A stretch of 64,000 nucleotides of DNA, from assembly GCF_026339735.1 (NCBI RefSeq), contig NZ_JAPEQG010000001.1, positions 744,001-808,000 on the forward strand, in the 5' to 3' direction. Position 1 is the first letter of the stretch; each line of letters begins with the position of its first letter. Shown here one piece after another: positions 53,103 to 61,438 of this stretch. The position numbers and the translations under genes were made by a program. Source of the stretch: Streptomyces sp. NBC_01669 (GTDB taxonomy: Bacteria; Actinomycetota; Actinomycetes; Streptomycetales; Streptomycetaceae). The notes beneath the pieces are model-generated. The model made no database searches, had not been told where the DNA came from, and worked only from the letters and a program-made list of their open reading frames with translations.

Positions 53103-53607
53103 CCGCTCCCGGTAGGTGTGGCCGGTCCTCGTCCGTCAGCCACGGGCGAGGACCGGCCACGGCACCGGGTCCTCGGCATGCGGCGCCCACAGCTCCGCGT
53201 CGACCACCCCGTGCCGACGGAGCACCGGCAGACGGGCGCCGCCGGCCTTGGCGCCGCCGGTGGCCGCCGTGGCGGAGGGGGCTCCGGCAGGCGCCCTCCC
53301 GGTCCAGTGGGGCAGCTGCGCGAAAGCGGCGGCGGGGTCCGACCCTGAACCTTCGGTTGACGTCGAGACCGGCGAGTATGAAGGCGCTGACGCTCCGACA
53401 GGCGCGGCCTGGAGAACGGCGTCACGACCAGTCCGGCGGCCGGGCACCTGCCCCTGCGCCGGGAAAGCCGGGCGCGGGCGTGCGAGCATGACGAGGGTGC
53501 AGCGCGCACGTGCGCGGGGCACGCGTCCGACGACCATGGTCACGGACTGCTGTCCGTTCGGCGGGCCCGGTCCACGGAATGCGCCGGGCAGCCCCTACGG
53601 TGTTCCG
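53103..53607. other. Gene-poor interval, 500 bp
   Basis: No gene was recognised between the flotillin and PemK-like genes. Open frames here lack family resemblance and appear to be GC artefacts. The promoter of the PemK-like gene should lie at the right end. Confidence 0.55.
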
Positions 53608-54102
53608 ATGACCATCCCTCACCGTTCAGACCGCACGTACCTCTCGGACTCCACCCGCGCCGCCGACGGCTCGGCCGACTTCCCCGAGCGCTCCGGCCCC
53701 ACCGCGACCGCCGAGGCGAACCCCCACGACGTGGGCCCGGTCCGCACCTCGTACGCCCCCGACCGCGACGGTGATCCCGACCCCGGCGAGATCGTCTGGA
53801 CCTGGGTGCCCTTCGAGGAGAACGACGGGCGCGGCAAGGACCGCCCGGTGCTGGTAGTGGCCCGGGAGGCGGCAGGCACGCTGCTCGCCGTGCAGCTCTC
53901 CAGCAAGCAGCACGACCGGGACCGCGAGTGGGTGGCTCTCGGCGCCGGGCCGTGGGACAGCTCGGGCCGGCCGTCCTGGGTCGATCTGGACCGGGTGCTG
54001 CGGGTGCATGAGGACGGTATGCGGCGCGAGGCGTGCGCGCTGGACCGGGACCGGTTCGATCTGGTCGCCGACCGGCTGCGGGAGCGTTACGGCTGGCACT
54101 GA
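53608..54102 (+). CDS. PemK/MazF-like protein without a partner antitoxin
   Basis: 164 aa. A disordered N-terminus (1-50) precedes the PemK/MazF barrel: DPGEIVWTWVPFEENDGRGK, then DRPVLVVAREAAGTLLAVQL and SWVDLDRVLRVHEDGMRRE. MazF-type toxins cut mRNA. The usual antitoxin is not encoded on either side, and the family is common as a single gene in Streptomyces, so it may not act as a toxin. ATG 53608. Confidence 0.8.
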   Translation: MTIPHRSDRTYLSDSTRAADGSADFPERSGPTATAEANPHDVGPVRTSYAPDRDGDPDPGEIVWTWVPFEENDGRGKDRPVLVVAREAAGTLLAVQLSSKQHDRDREWVALGAGPWDSSGRPSWVDLDRVLRVHEDGMRREACALDRDRFDLVADRLRERYGWH

Positions 54103-54133
54103 CCGGCGGGGTCGGGGGGCCGCCCTGCGGCTG

Positions 54134-54195
54134 ACGTTGACCCCTCTGGCTCAACGTCACCGTGTCGGTCGGTGTCCACCCCTCTGGCTCAACGG
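54134..54195. repeat. Hairpin and 17-bp direct repeat after the PemK-like gene
   Basis: GACGTTGA (54134-54141) pairs with TCAACGTC (54152-54159), a possible terminator. ACCCCTCTGGCTCAACG occurs at 54141-54157 and again at 54179-54195, 38 bp apart. The second copy ends six bases before the stop of the convergent gene. Confidence 0.7.
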
Positions 54196-54200
54196 CAGGG

Positions 54201-55055
54201 TCAGGGAGTGCCCGGTCCCGACGGCCGCATCTTCTTTTCGAACGCGCGAGCGAATGCGGTACGAGTGGCCGATTCGGGACCGCGGTCGAGGATGCCGAAG
54301 ACGATCTGCTCGAAATGTCCGGCGAACCGGCCCCCGTCGGTGAGCAGCGCCCGGAAGGCACGGGCCACCTGCGCCGGATCGTTGCGGAACACGCCGCAGC
54401 CCCAGGCACCGAGCACCAGCCTGCGGTATCCGCGCACCGTGGCGACCTCCAGCACCCGTTCGGCGCGGGACGCGAGCGCGACGGGGATGCGAGGGGCCTC
54501 CTCGGGGGTCCGGCTGCGGATCACTCCGGCGTTGGGTGCGGGCGAGGTGAGGAAGCCCACGGTGTACGGGATGTCCAGCAGACGCCCCCGGTCGTCCCGG
54601 AACACCGGTACACCGGGTGAGTGGATGACCCGGTCGGTGTAGAAAGCGCTGCGTTCGGCGCGGTGGTGGGCGTAGTGGTCGGGGGCGCGCAGCAGGGTGG
54701 CGTAGAGCGCCGAGCTGCGGCAGAGCGCCTCCTCCTGGGCCTGCGCGCCGTTGAGGTAGCCGCCGCCGGGGTTACGGGCGGAGGCGAAGTTGAGCACGGC
54801 GACCTTGCCGGGCCCTTCGCCCGTCATCCGGCGCGCGGCCTGCAGGCTGCTCTCGCCGGTGACCTCGACAACCGTGGCGCGGTCGGAGTCCAGAACGGCG
54901 ACGGGGACCGGCTCGGGCCCGTACAGCCGGGTCCCGGAGAGCGCGGCGGCCAGAGCACGCTCGATACTGACCTCACGCCCCGCGGGCGTGTGGTAGAGCC
55001 CCTCCTCGACGATGGTCTCGGTCTCTCTTGCGATGGCGCGAAGCCGTGCGCTCAT
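54201..55055 (-). CDS. Microbial poly(ADP-ribose) glycohydrolase-like protein (TIGR02452)
   Basis: 284 aa macrodomain-like protein of the TIGR02452 family. The PARG signature GGG-x7-QEE is intact (ASARNPGGGYLNGAQAQEEA, near 98-117), with the preceding VLNFASA strand. A C-terminal VLGAWGCGVFRNDPAQVARA is typical of macro folds. Such enzymes remove ADP-ribose chains or ADP-ribose from proteins. It stands alone upstream of the ergothioneine operon, transcribed divergently. ATG 55055. Confidence 0.88.
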   Translation of the reverse strand: MSARLRAIARETETIVEEGLYHTPAGREVSIERALAAALSGTRLYGPEPVPVAVLDSDRATVVEVTGESSLQAARRMTGEGPGKVAVLNFASARNPGGGYLNGAQAQEEALCRSSALYATLLRAPDHYAHHRAERSAFYTDRVIHSPGVPVFRDDRGRLLDIPYTVGFLTSPAPNAGVIRSRTPEEAPRIPVALASRAERVLEVATVRGYRRLVLGAWGCGVFRNDPAQVARAFRALLTDGGRFAGHFEQIVFGILDRGPESATRTAFARAFEKKMRPSGPGTP

Positions 55056-55203
55056 CAATACTCCCCCGTGTGGTGCATACGGGGCATGGTCGGTGCTTCC
55101 GAGGCCCGGATGCAACCGAATTTCTGTCGCACAGGGGCCCCCTTGTGCGATCTCCTGGCAAGGGTTTGGGTGGTACGGACGCACCGAAGAAGGAGGCCCC
55201 GGA

Positions 55204-56541
55204 ATGTCACCGGACGCACCTGTCGGCCACGGTCCGGCCGAGTACAACCGGCCCCTCGGCGAGGGGGAGGCGGAGGATTTACTGCGATGTATCTGCTTCA
55301 AGACGGGCCCGCCCCGCACGGTCGGTGTCGAGCTCGAATGGCTCATCCACGACCGTGACCACCCCCGGACGCCGGTCTCTCACGACCGTCTCCACGCGGC
55401 TGTCGCCGCTGTACGCGCGCTGCCGCTGAGTGCGGCACTCACCTTCGAACCCGGCGGCCAACTGGAGCTCAGCTCGCGCCCCGCCGACTCTCTGATGGCC
55501 TGCGTCGATGCCATGACCACCGATCTGGCCGCCGTACGTGCCGCCCTCGACGCGGAGGACCTCGCACCCGTCGGTTTCGGCGTCGATCCCTGGCATCCGC
55601 CGCACCGTCTGCTGCACGAACCCCGCTACGACGCCATGGAGGTCTCGCTCGACCGGTCGGGTACGGCCGGCCGCGCCATGATGTGCACCACCGCATCCGT
55701 CCAGGTCTGTCTGGACGCCGGCGAGGAGGAGCCCGGGCCACTGGGCTACGGGCGGCGCTGGCAGCTGTCGCATCTGTTGGGTGCGGTGCTGGTGGCGGCG
55801 TTCGCCAACTCGCCGTACCGGCAGGGCCGGCCGACGGGACTGCGGTCCACCCGCCAGTCGATCTGGGCGGATCTCGATCCGGTACGAAGTCTGGCGCCGC
55901 CGGGTCATCTGGCCCCGCGGGACGCCTGGGCCACACATGTGCTCGACACCCCCGTGATGTGCATACGGGACGGCGAGGGGCCATGGGCCGTCCCGGAGGA
56001 TCTGACCTTCCGCGACTGGATCCGTACGGGCGCGCCACGGCCGCCGGTGCGCGCCGATCTCGACTACCACATCAGCACGCTCTTTCCGCCGGTGCGCCCG
56101 CGCGGACATCTCGAACTGCGCATGATCGACGCGCAGCCGGGTGACGACGGATGGCTCGTGCCGCTCGCCGTCACCACCGCTCTGTTCGACGACCCGGAGG
56201 CCGCCGAGACCGTGTACCGCACCGTGAAACCGCTGGCCGAGACGGCGGGCCCGCAGTCGGCACCGCGCAACCCGCTCTGGACCGGCGCCGCCCGTGACGG
56301 CCTGGCCGACCCCGAACTGCGGGCGGTGGCCGATGTCTGCTTCCAGCTGGCCCGCGAAGCGCTGCCCCGGATGGGTGCGAACGATGCCGTGCAGGAGGCG
56401 GTGGCGAATTTCCACGACCGTCATGTCGCCCGGGGGCGATGTCCGGCCGACGATCTGTCCGGACTGCTGTCGAGGGAAGCGGTGCATGCGATGCCCGCGG
56501 CCACGCTCCGTCCGGAACCGGGAAAGAAGGCAGGCTCATGA
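55204..56541 (+). CDS. egtA: EgtA, glutamate-cysteine ligase of ergothioneine biosynthesis
   Basis: 445 aa gamma-glutamylcysteine synthetase of the actinobacterial EgtA type: VGVELEWLIHDRDHP, TFEPGGQLELSSRPADS (Mg/ATP site), MMCTTASVQVCLDAGEEE and LELRMIDAQPGDDGW. It supplies gamma-Glu-Cys for sulfur insertion by EgtB. It is the first of four overlapping genes (egtABCD), and its stop overlaps the egtB ATG by ATGA. ATG 55204 with a GAAGGAGG sequence upstream. Confidence 0.95.
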   Translation: MSPDAPVGHGPAEYNRPLGEGEAEDLLRCICFKTGPPRTVGVELEWLIHDRDHPRTPVSHDRLHAAVAAVRALPLSAALTFEPGGQLELSSRPADSLMACVDAMTTDLAAVRAALDAEDLAPVGFGVDPWHPPHRLLHEPRYDAMEVSLDRSGTAGRAMMCTTASVQVCLDAGEEEPGPLGYGRRWQLSHLLGAVLVAAFANSPYRQGRPTGLRSTRQSIWADLDPVRSLAPPGHLAPRDAWATHVLDTPVMCIRDGEGPWAVPEDLTFRDWIRTGAPRPPVRADLDYHISTLFPPVRPRGHLELRMIDAQPGDDGWLVPLAVTTALFDDPEAAETVYRTVKPLAETAGPQSAPRNPLWTGAARDGLADPELRAVADVCFQLAREALPRMGANDAVQEAVANFHDRHVARGRCPADDLSGLLSREAVHAMPAATLRPEPGKKAGS

Positions 56542-57872
56542 CGCACTCCCCCACCCCCTCGGCCACCGGCCTGGACACCGAGGCGCTCCGCCGGCGGGCT
56601 CTTGCGGCGCTCCTCACCGCCCGGGAACGCACCACGCTCCTCACCGACAGCGTGGACGACCATGAACTGACCGCTCAGCATTCACCCTTGATGTCGCCCT
56701 TGGTGTGGGATCTCGCACACATCGGCAACCAGGAGGAGCTGTGGCTGCTGCGGGGCGTCGCCGGGCGGGAGGCGATGCGGCCCGAGATCGACGGGCTGTA
56801 CGACGCCTTCGAACATCCACGGGCGAGCCGTCCGTCCCTGCCGCTGCTGCCGCCGGCCGAGGCCCGCTCCTACGCGGCGGAGGTACGGGGCCGGGCCCTG
56901 GACATCCTCGACAGCACCGCCCTGACCGGTGGCCGCCCGCTCGTGGATGCGGGTTTCGCCTTCGGGATGATCGCCCAGCATGAACAGCAGCACGACGAAA
57001 CGATGCTGATCACTCATCAGCTGAGGTCGGGTCCGGCCGTACTCACCGCACCGGAACCGCCACGGCCCACCGACGCGGCCTCCCTGCCCGCCGAAGTCCT
57101 GGTGACCGGCGGTCCGTTCACCATGGGAACGTCCACCGAACCCTGGGCCCTCGACAATGAGCGGCCCGCCCATGTGCGCGACGTCCCCGCTTTCCTCATC
57201 GACACGACACCGGTCACCTGCGGAGCGTACGAGCGCTTCATCGAGGACGGCGGCTACACCGAACGGCGCTGGTGGGCGCCGGAGGGGTGGGCCATGGTTC
57301 GCGAGCACGAGCTGACCGCCCCGCTGTTCTGGCACCGGGACGCAGGGCAATGGCTGCGCCGCCGGTTCGGGGTGACCGAGCCGGTGCCCGCCGACGAGCC
57401 GGTGCTCCACGTGAGCTGGTACGAGGCGGACGCGTACGCCCGCTGGGCGGGACGCAGACTGCCCACCGAAGTCGAGTGGGAGAAGGCGGCGCGCCACGAC
57501 CCGGGCTCGGGCCGCTCGCGCCGCTACCCGTGGGGCGACGAGGACCCGACCGCAGACCGTGCCAATCTGGGCCAGCGCCATCTGCGTCCGGCGCAGGCAG
57601 GCGCGTACGCTGCGGGCGAATCACCGCTCGGCGTACGCCAGTTGATCGGCGATGTGTGGGAGTGGACGTCGAGCGACTTCCTCCCCTATCCGGGCTTCGC
57701 GGCGTTCCCGTACCGGGAGTACTCGGAGGTGTTCTTCGGGCCCGACCACAAGGTCCTGCGCGGTGGTTCGTTCGCCGTGGACGCGGTGGCCTGCCGGGGC
57801 ACGTTCCGCAACTGGGACCTGCCGGTGCGGCGCCAGATCTTCGCCGGATTCCGTACCGCGAGGGATCTCTGA
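56538..57872 (+). CDS. egtB: EgtB, hercynine oxygenase (sulfoxide synthase)
   Basis: 444 aa non-heme iron enzyme joining gamma-Glu-Cys and hercynine with oxygen. The N-terminal DinB-like domain carries the iron-binding His triad (WDLAHIGNQEE near 58, and QHEQQHDE near 155-160). The C-terminal FGE-sulfatase domain (about 195-440) has TGGPFTMGTSTEPWALDNER, RLPTEVEWEKAARH and VLRGGSFAVD. Start and stop overlap egtA and egtC, so the operon is translationally coupled. Confidence 0.95.
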   Translation: MTHSPTPSATGLDTEALRRRALAALLTARERTTLLTDSVDDHELTAQHSPLMSPLVWDLAHIGNQEELWLLRGVAGREAMRPEIDGLYDAFEHPRASRPSLPLLPPAEARSYAAEVRGRALDILDSTALTGGRPLVDAGFAFGMIAQHEQQHDETMLITHQLRSGPAVLTAPEPPRPTDAASLPAEVLVTGGPFTMGTSTEPWALDNERPAHVRDVPAFLIDTTPVTCGAYERFIEDGGYTERRWWAPEGWAMVREHELTAPLFWHRDAGQWLRRRFGVTEPVPADEPVLHVSWYEADAYARWAGRRLPTEVEWEKAARHDPGSGRSRRYPWGDEDPTADRANLGQRHLRPAQAGAYAAGESPLGVRQLIGDVWEWTSSDFLPYPGFAAFPYREYSEVFFGPDHKVLRGGSFAVDAVACRGTFRNWDLPVRRQIFAGFRTARDL

Positions 57873-58627
57873 TGTGTCGTCATATTGCTTATGTCGGGCC
57901 ACCGGTTGCGCTCGGCACTGTGCTGACGCAGCCGTCCCACGCGTTGGTACGGCAGTCCTGGCAGCCCCGGCAGCAGAGGTACGGGACCGTCAACGCGGAC
58001 GGTTTCGGGGTGGGCTGGTACGCGGACGGCGACCCGGTGCCCGGTCGCTACCGGCGCCAGGGGCCCATCTGGGCCGACCTGTCCTTCGCCGATCTGGCCA
58101 GGGTGGTGCGGAGCACGGCGCTGCTGGCCGCCGTGCGCGACGCCACCGAGCCGGGGTCGGACGGCGAGGCGGCAGCCGCGCCGTTCACCTCGGGCCGGCT
58201 GCTGTTCAGCCACAACGGCGCGGTGAAGGGCTGGCCCGGATCGCTGGCACCGCTCGCCGCCACGCTGCCCCCGGCCGAACTCCTCACCCTCACCGCCCGC
58301 TGCGACTCCGCCCTGGTCTGGGCACTCGTACAGCACCGGATCGCCCAAGGGGACGACATACCGCAGGCCGTCGCCGACACCGTGGGCGAGATCGCGGAGG
58401 CGGCGCCCGGTTCGCGGCTGAACCTGCTGCTCACCGACGGCACCACCATCGTGGCGACGGCCTGGGGAGACACCCTCTGGTACCTCACCGAGCCGGGCCG
58501 CAGCGCGGTCGTGGCCTCGGAGCCCTACGACGACGATCCGCACTGGCGCACGGTCCCCGACCACACCCTGCTCGTCGCGACCTGCACCGACGTTCTGCTC
58601 ACCCCGCTCAAGGAGCCCACCGAGTGA
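57872..58627 (+). CDS. egtC: EgtC, gamma-glutamyl hercynylcysteine sulfoxide amidohydrolase
   Basis: 251 aa class II glutamine-amidotransferase (Ntn) hydrolase. The nucleophile Cys2 follows the initiator Met (MCRHIAYVGPP). Further motifs are NADGFGVGWYADG and LLFSHNGAVKGWPGS. It removes glutamate from the EgtB product. The ATG overlaps the egtB stop (TGATG), and the egtD GTG overlaps its TGA. Confidence 0.95.
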   Translation: MCRHIAYVGPPVALGTVLTQPSHALVRQSWQPRQQRYGTVNADGFGVGWYADGDPVPGRYRRQGPIWADLSFADLARVVRSTALLAAVRDATEPGSDGEAAAAPFTSGRLLFSHNGAVKGWPGSLAPLAATLPPAELLTLTARCDSALVWALVQHRIAQGDDIPQAVADTVGEIAEAAPGSRLNLLLTDGTTIVATAWGDTLWYLTEPGRSAVVASEPYDDDPHWRTVPDHTLLVATCTDVLLTPLKEPTE

Positions 58628-59586
58628 GTCCCATTCAGCTGACCCGCACCCTGCCTGCGGACGCGACGGACGCGGCGCTGCGCGCCGATGTGCTGCACGG
58701 CCTGGCCAGGCACCCGAAGACCCTGCCGCCCAAGTGGTTCTACGACGCACGCGGCAGTGAGCTGTTCGAGGAGATCACCCGGCTGCCCGAGTACTACCCG
58801 ACTCGCGCCGAGCGGGAGATCCTGGTCGCCCGCGCGTCCGGGATCGCCGCGGCGTCCGGGGCACAGACCCTGGTCGAACTGGGTTCCGGCTCGTCGGAGA
58901 AGACCCGGTATCTGCTGGACGCGCTGCCCGCGCTGCACAGCTATGTGCCGGTCGACGTGAGCGAGAGCGCGCTGCGCGGCGCGGCCGAGACCCTGCTCGC
59001 GGAGCGGCCGGACCTGTCGATCCATGCGCTGATCGCCGACTTCACCGATGGGCTCACCCTGCCGGACACACCGGGGCCGCGGCTCGTCGCGTTCCTGGGC
59101 GGCACGATCGGCAATCTGCTGCCGGACGAGCGGGCGGTGTTCCTGAAGTCAGTACGGTCGCTGCTCTCGCCCGGCGACGCGCTGCTGCTCGGCACGGATC
59201 TGGTGAAGGACGAGGAGACGCTCGTCGCGGCGTACGACGACGCGGCCGGGGTGACGGCGGCGTTCAACAAGAACGTACTGACCGTCGTCGACCGGGAGTT
59301 GGGAGCCGACTTCGATCCGGCGGACTTCGACCATGTGGCGCTGTGGGACCCGAAGCGGGAGTGGATCGAGATGCGTCTGCGGGCCCGCAGAGCTCTCACG
59401 GTGAAGATCCCGGAATTGGATCTGGTGGTGCCGTTCACGGCAGGTGAGGAACTGCGTACGGAGATCTCGGCAAAGTTCCGAAAGGAGGGGATCCGGGGCG
59501 AACTCGCCTCGGCCGGACTCACGTTGACTCAGTGGTGGACGGACTCCGCTGACCGGTTCGCGGTGTCGCTGGCCACGGCGGTCTGA
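58624..59586 (+). CDS. egtD: EgtD, histidine Nalpha-methyltransferase
   Basis: 320 aa SAM-dependent trimethyltransferase making hercynine from histidine. Motifs are KWFYDARGSELFEEITRLPE, LVELGSGSSEKTRYLLDAL (SAM site), FLGGTIGNLLPDER and AFNKNVLTVVDRELGADFD. Start GTG 58624. Although the chemistry puts it first, it is the last gene here. No egtE follows, as in many actinobacteria, where another PLP lyase may serve. Its 3' end overlaps the convergent acyltransferase gene by 58 bases. Confidence 0.95.
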   Translation: MSPIQLTRTLPADATDAALRADVLHGLARHPKTLPPKWFYDARGSELFEEITRLPEYYPTRAEREILVARASGIAAASGAQTLVELGSGSSEKTRYLLDALPALHSYVPVDVSESALRGAAETLLAERPDLSIHALIADFTDGLTLPDTPGPRLVAFLGGTIGNLLPDERAVFLKSVRSLLSPGDALLLGTDLVKDEETLVAAYDDAAGVTAAFNKNVLTVVDRELGADFDPADFDHVALWDPKREWIEMRLRARRALTVKIPELDLVVPFTAGEELRTEISAKFRKEGIRGELASAGLTLTQWWTDSADRFAVSLATAV

Positions 59587-60386
59587 GCGGTACGGGCAAG
59601 AGCACGGCGGCCGGGCCGGGTGCCCGCGGGGATCGGCGGCAGGACGCGGATCTCGGCGGTCAGCCCGGCCGCCGTGACCACCCGCCACAGCGAGGCGGCG
59701 AGCGGATCGTCACCCACGAACGCGGCGGCGCCGGCCGCGGGCCCGTCCGTCCGCGCCGTGCGGTAGGTGATGCGTACCGGACGGACCTCGGCGTACGCGT
59801 CGATCGCCGCCTGGAAGACAGCGGGCCGGAACCGGCCACCGGATCCACGCCCGCACCAGGTGCTGCCTTCGGGGAAAACCACCACCCGTGAGCCGCCGCG
59901 CAGTGCCCCCGCGATGGTGCGCACGGTCGTGGGCAGTGCCCGCAGCCGGTCGCGCTCGACGAACAGCGTGCCGCCGAGCGCGGCGAGCGGGCCGAGTACC
60001 GGCCAGCCACGGATCTCGCTCTTGGCGAGCATCCGGCCCGGGAACACGGCAGCGACGAGCGGGATGTCCAGCCATGAGATGTGGTTGGCGACGACCAGCG
60101 CGCCGGGAGCACCGGCGCGATCCGCCCCGGCCGTCGGCGCAGGGTCGCCGGTCACCTGAATCCGCACGCCGAACGCCCGCACGACCGCGTACGCCCACCA
60201 CCGGATCAGCCGGTCGCGCTGCCCCGCGCCGAGGAGCAGCACGGGAACGGCGCACAGCACGCCGACGAGCACGAGGGTGCACCCGGCGAGCAGCAGGGCC
60301 GTGGCCGGGAGGACGCCGCGCACCGGGCCGTCGTGACCGGCGCAGGTGTGCGGCGTGCAGGGCGCGGTGGGCAGCCAGGCGCTCAT
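59529..60386 (-). CDS. 1-acyl-glycerol-3-phosphate acyltransferase-like (OlsA/PlsC type)
   Basis: 285 aa. A hydrophobic N-terminal helix (about 25-55) precedes the PlsC domain with NHISWLDIPLVAA (catalytic HxxxxD), LFVERDRLR and VVVFPEGSTWC, the acceptor-binding motifs. It is translationally coupled (ATGA) to an upstream OlsB-like GNAT, a pairing that makes ornithine lipids: OlsB acylates ornithine, OlsA adds the second fatty acid. Biochemistry is inferred from the pairing. Confidence 0.88.
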   Translation of the reverse strand: MSAWLPTAPCTPHTCAGHDGPVRGVLPATALLLAGCTLVLVGVLCAVPVLLLGAGQRDRLIRWWAYAVVRAFGVRIQVTGDPAPTAGADRAGAPGALVVANHISWLDIPLVAAVFPGRMLAKSEIRGWPVLGPLAALGGTLFVERDRLRALPTTVRTIAGALRGGSRVVVFPEGSTWCGRGSGGRFRPAVFQAAIDAYAEVRPVRITYRTARTDGPAAGAAAFVGDDPLAASLWRVVTAAGLTAEIRVLPPIPAGTRPGRRALARTAQTAVASDTANRSAESVHH

Positions 60387-61240
60387 GTCAGCGGGGCGAG
60401 AGACAGGAAGTGGCGCAGGTAGCGCGGGTCGGTGCGGCGCAGCGACAGCAGGACGTAGAGGTCGGCGACGTTGAAGTCGGGGTCGTGCGCGGGCGCCCCG
60501 CAGACCCAGGCGCCGAGACGGAGGTAGCCACGGAGCAGCGGCGGGAGGGCGGCGAGTCCGGTGCGCGCGGGGGTCCTGGCGGCTCGGCCGGCGCTGGTGG
60601 CGGCGTGGGGCTGCCAGAGGCGGTGCGGGGTGACCCAGTATTCCTCGGGGGCCAGGTACTTCGCCCGTACGGTGTCCCAGGAGTCGGCGGCCAGTACGCC
60701 GCCGTCGGCCAGGGGTATCGAGCAGCAGCCGGCCAGCCAGTTGTGTCCGCTGCGCTCCATATAGCGGGCGAGCCCCGCCCAGATGAGGGCGATGACGGCG
60801 CCATCCCGGTGAGCCGGGTGGACGCAGGAGCGGCCCACCTCGATCAGGTCGTCGCGGATCGGTCCGAGCCGGCCGAGATCGAACTCGCTCTCCGCATAGA
60901 GACGTCCGGCAACACGGGCCCGGTCGGGCGGCAGGATGCGGTAGGTGGCGATGACGTCGCCGGTCGCCACCTCCCGTACCAGCAGGTGATCGCAGTACGC
61001 GTCGAAGGCGTCGCTGTCCAGACCGGGTTCCGGCCCGTCCAGCCGGGCACCGAGTTCACCGGCGAACACCTGGTGGCGCAGCCGCTGGGCGGCCCGCACC
61101 TCATCCTGGGTGACGGCGAGGGAGACGCGGTAGAGCGGCGACGCGGGAGCTTCGGACCGTGCCGGGGCGGGCTGCTCCGGCACCAAGGAGGTGGAGGTGA
61201 GAGGGCCGACGACGAGCGATGGGGTGGGCAGCGCGTTCAT
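60383..61240 (-). CDS. OlsB-like GNAT acyltransferase (ornithine lipid)
   Basis: 285 aa protein of the hemolysin/OlsB-like GNAT superfamily: QRLRHQVFAGELGARLDGPE, DAYCDHLLVREVATGDVIAT, LIEVGRSCVHPAHRDGAVIA and WLAGCCSIPLADG. OlsB transfers a 3-hydroxyacyl group from ACP to ornithine. It heads a two-gene operon with the PlsC-like acyltransferase. ATG 61240. Confidence 0.85.
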   Translation of the reverse strand: MNALPTPSLVVGPLTSTSLVPEQPAPARSEAPASPLYRVSLAVTQDEVRAAQRLRHQVFAGELGARLDGPEPGLDSDAFDAYCDHLLVREVATGDVIATYRILPPDRARVAGRLYAESEFDLGRLGPIRDDLIEVGRSCVHPAHRDGAVIALIWAGLARYMERSGHNWLAGCCSIPLADGGVLAADSWDTVRAKYLAPEEYWVTPHRLWQPHAATSAGRAARTPARTGLAALPPLLRGYLRLGAWVCGAPAHDPDFNVADLYVLLSLRRTDPRYLRHFLSLAPLT

Positions 61241-61438
61241 GGCGTTCTCCGGGGACGGATCGGCAAGGGCGGCTGCCGGGCTGCCGCACTGCTGCGCCGG
61301 CCCGGCCCCTTACTTCTTCCGTGACCGGCTGGATTCGACATGACCGCTGCGGAGAGCCTGGATGTGCGACGGCTGAATCCCGAGGTGTCGGGCGGTGGAT
61401 CGGGCGGGACCGACGGTCCGTCCGGCGGCGCGGCCCGG

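Noticed and set aside
55204..59586. Ergothioneine operon as part of the biosynthetic cluster
   Set aside because: It is more than 33 kb away and is a common core operon in Streptomyces.
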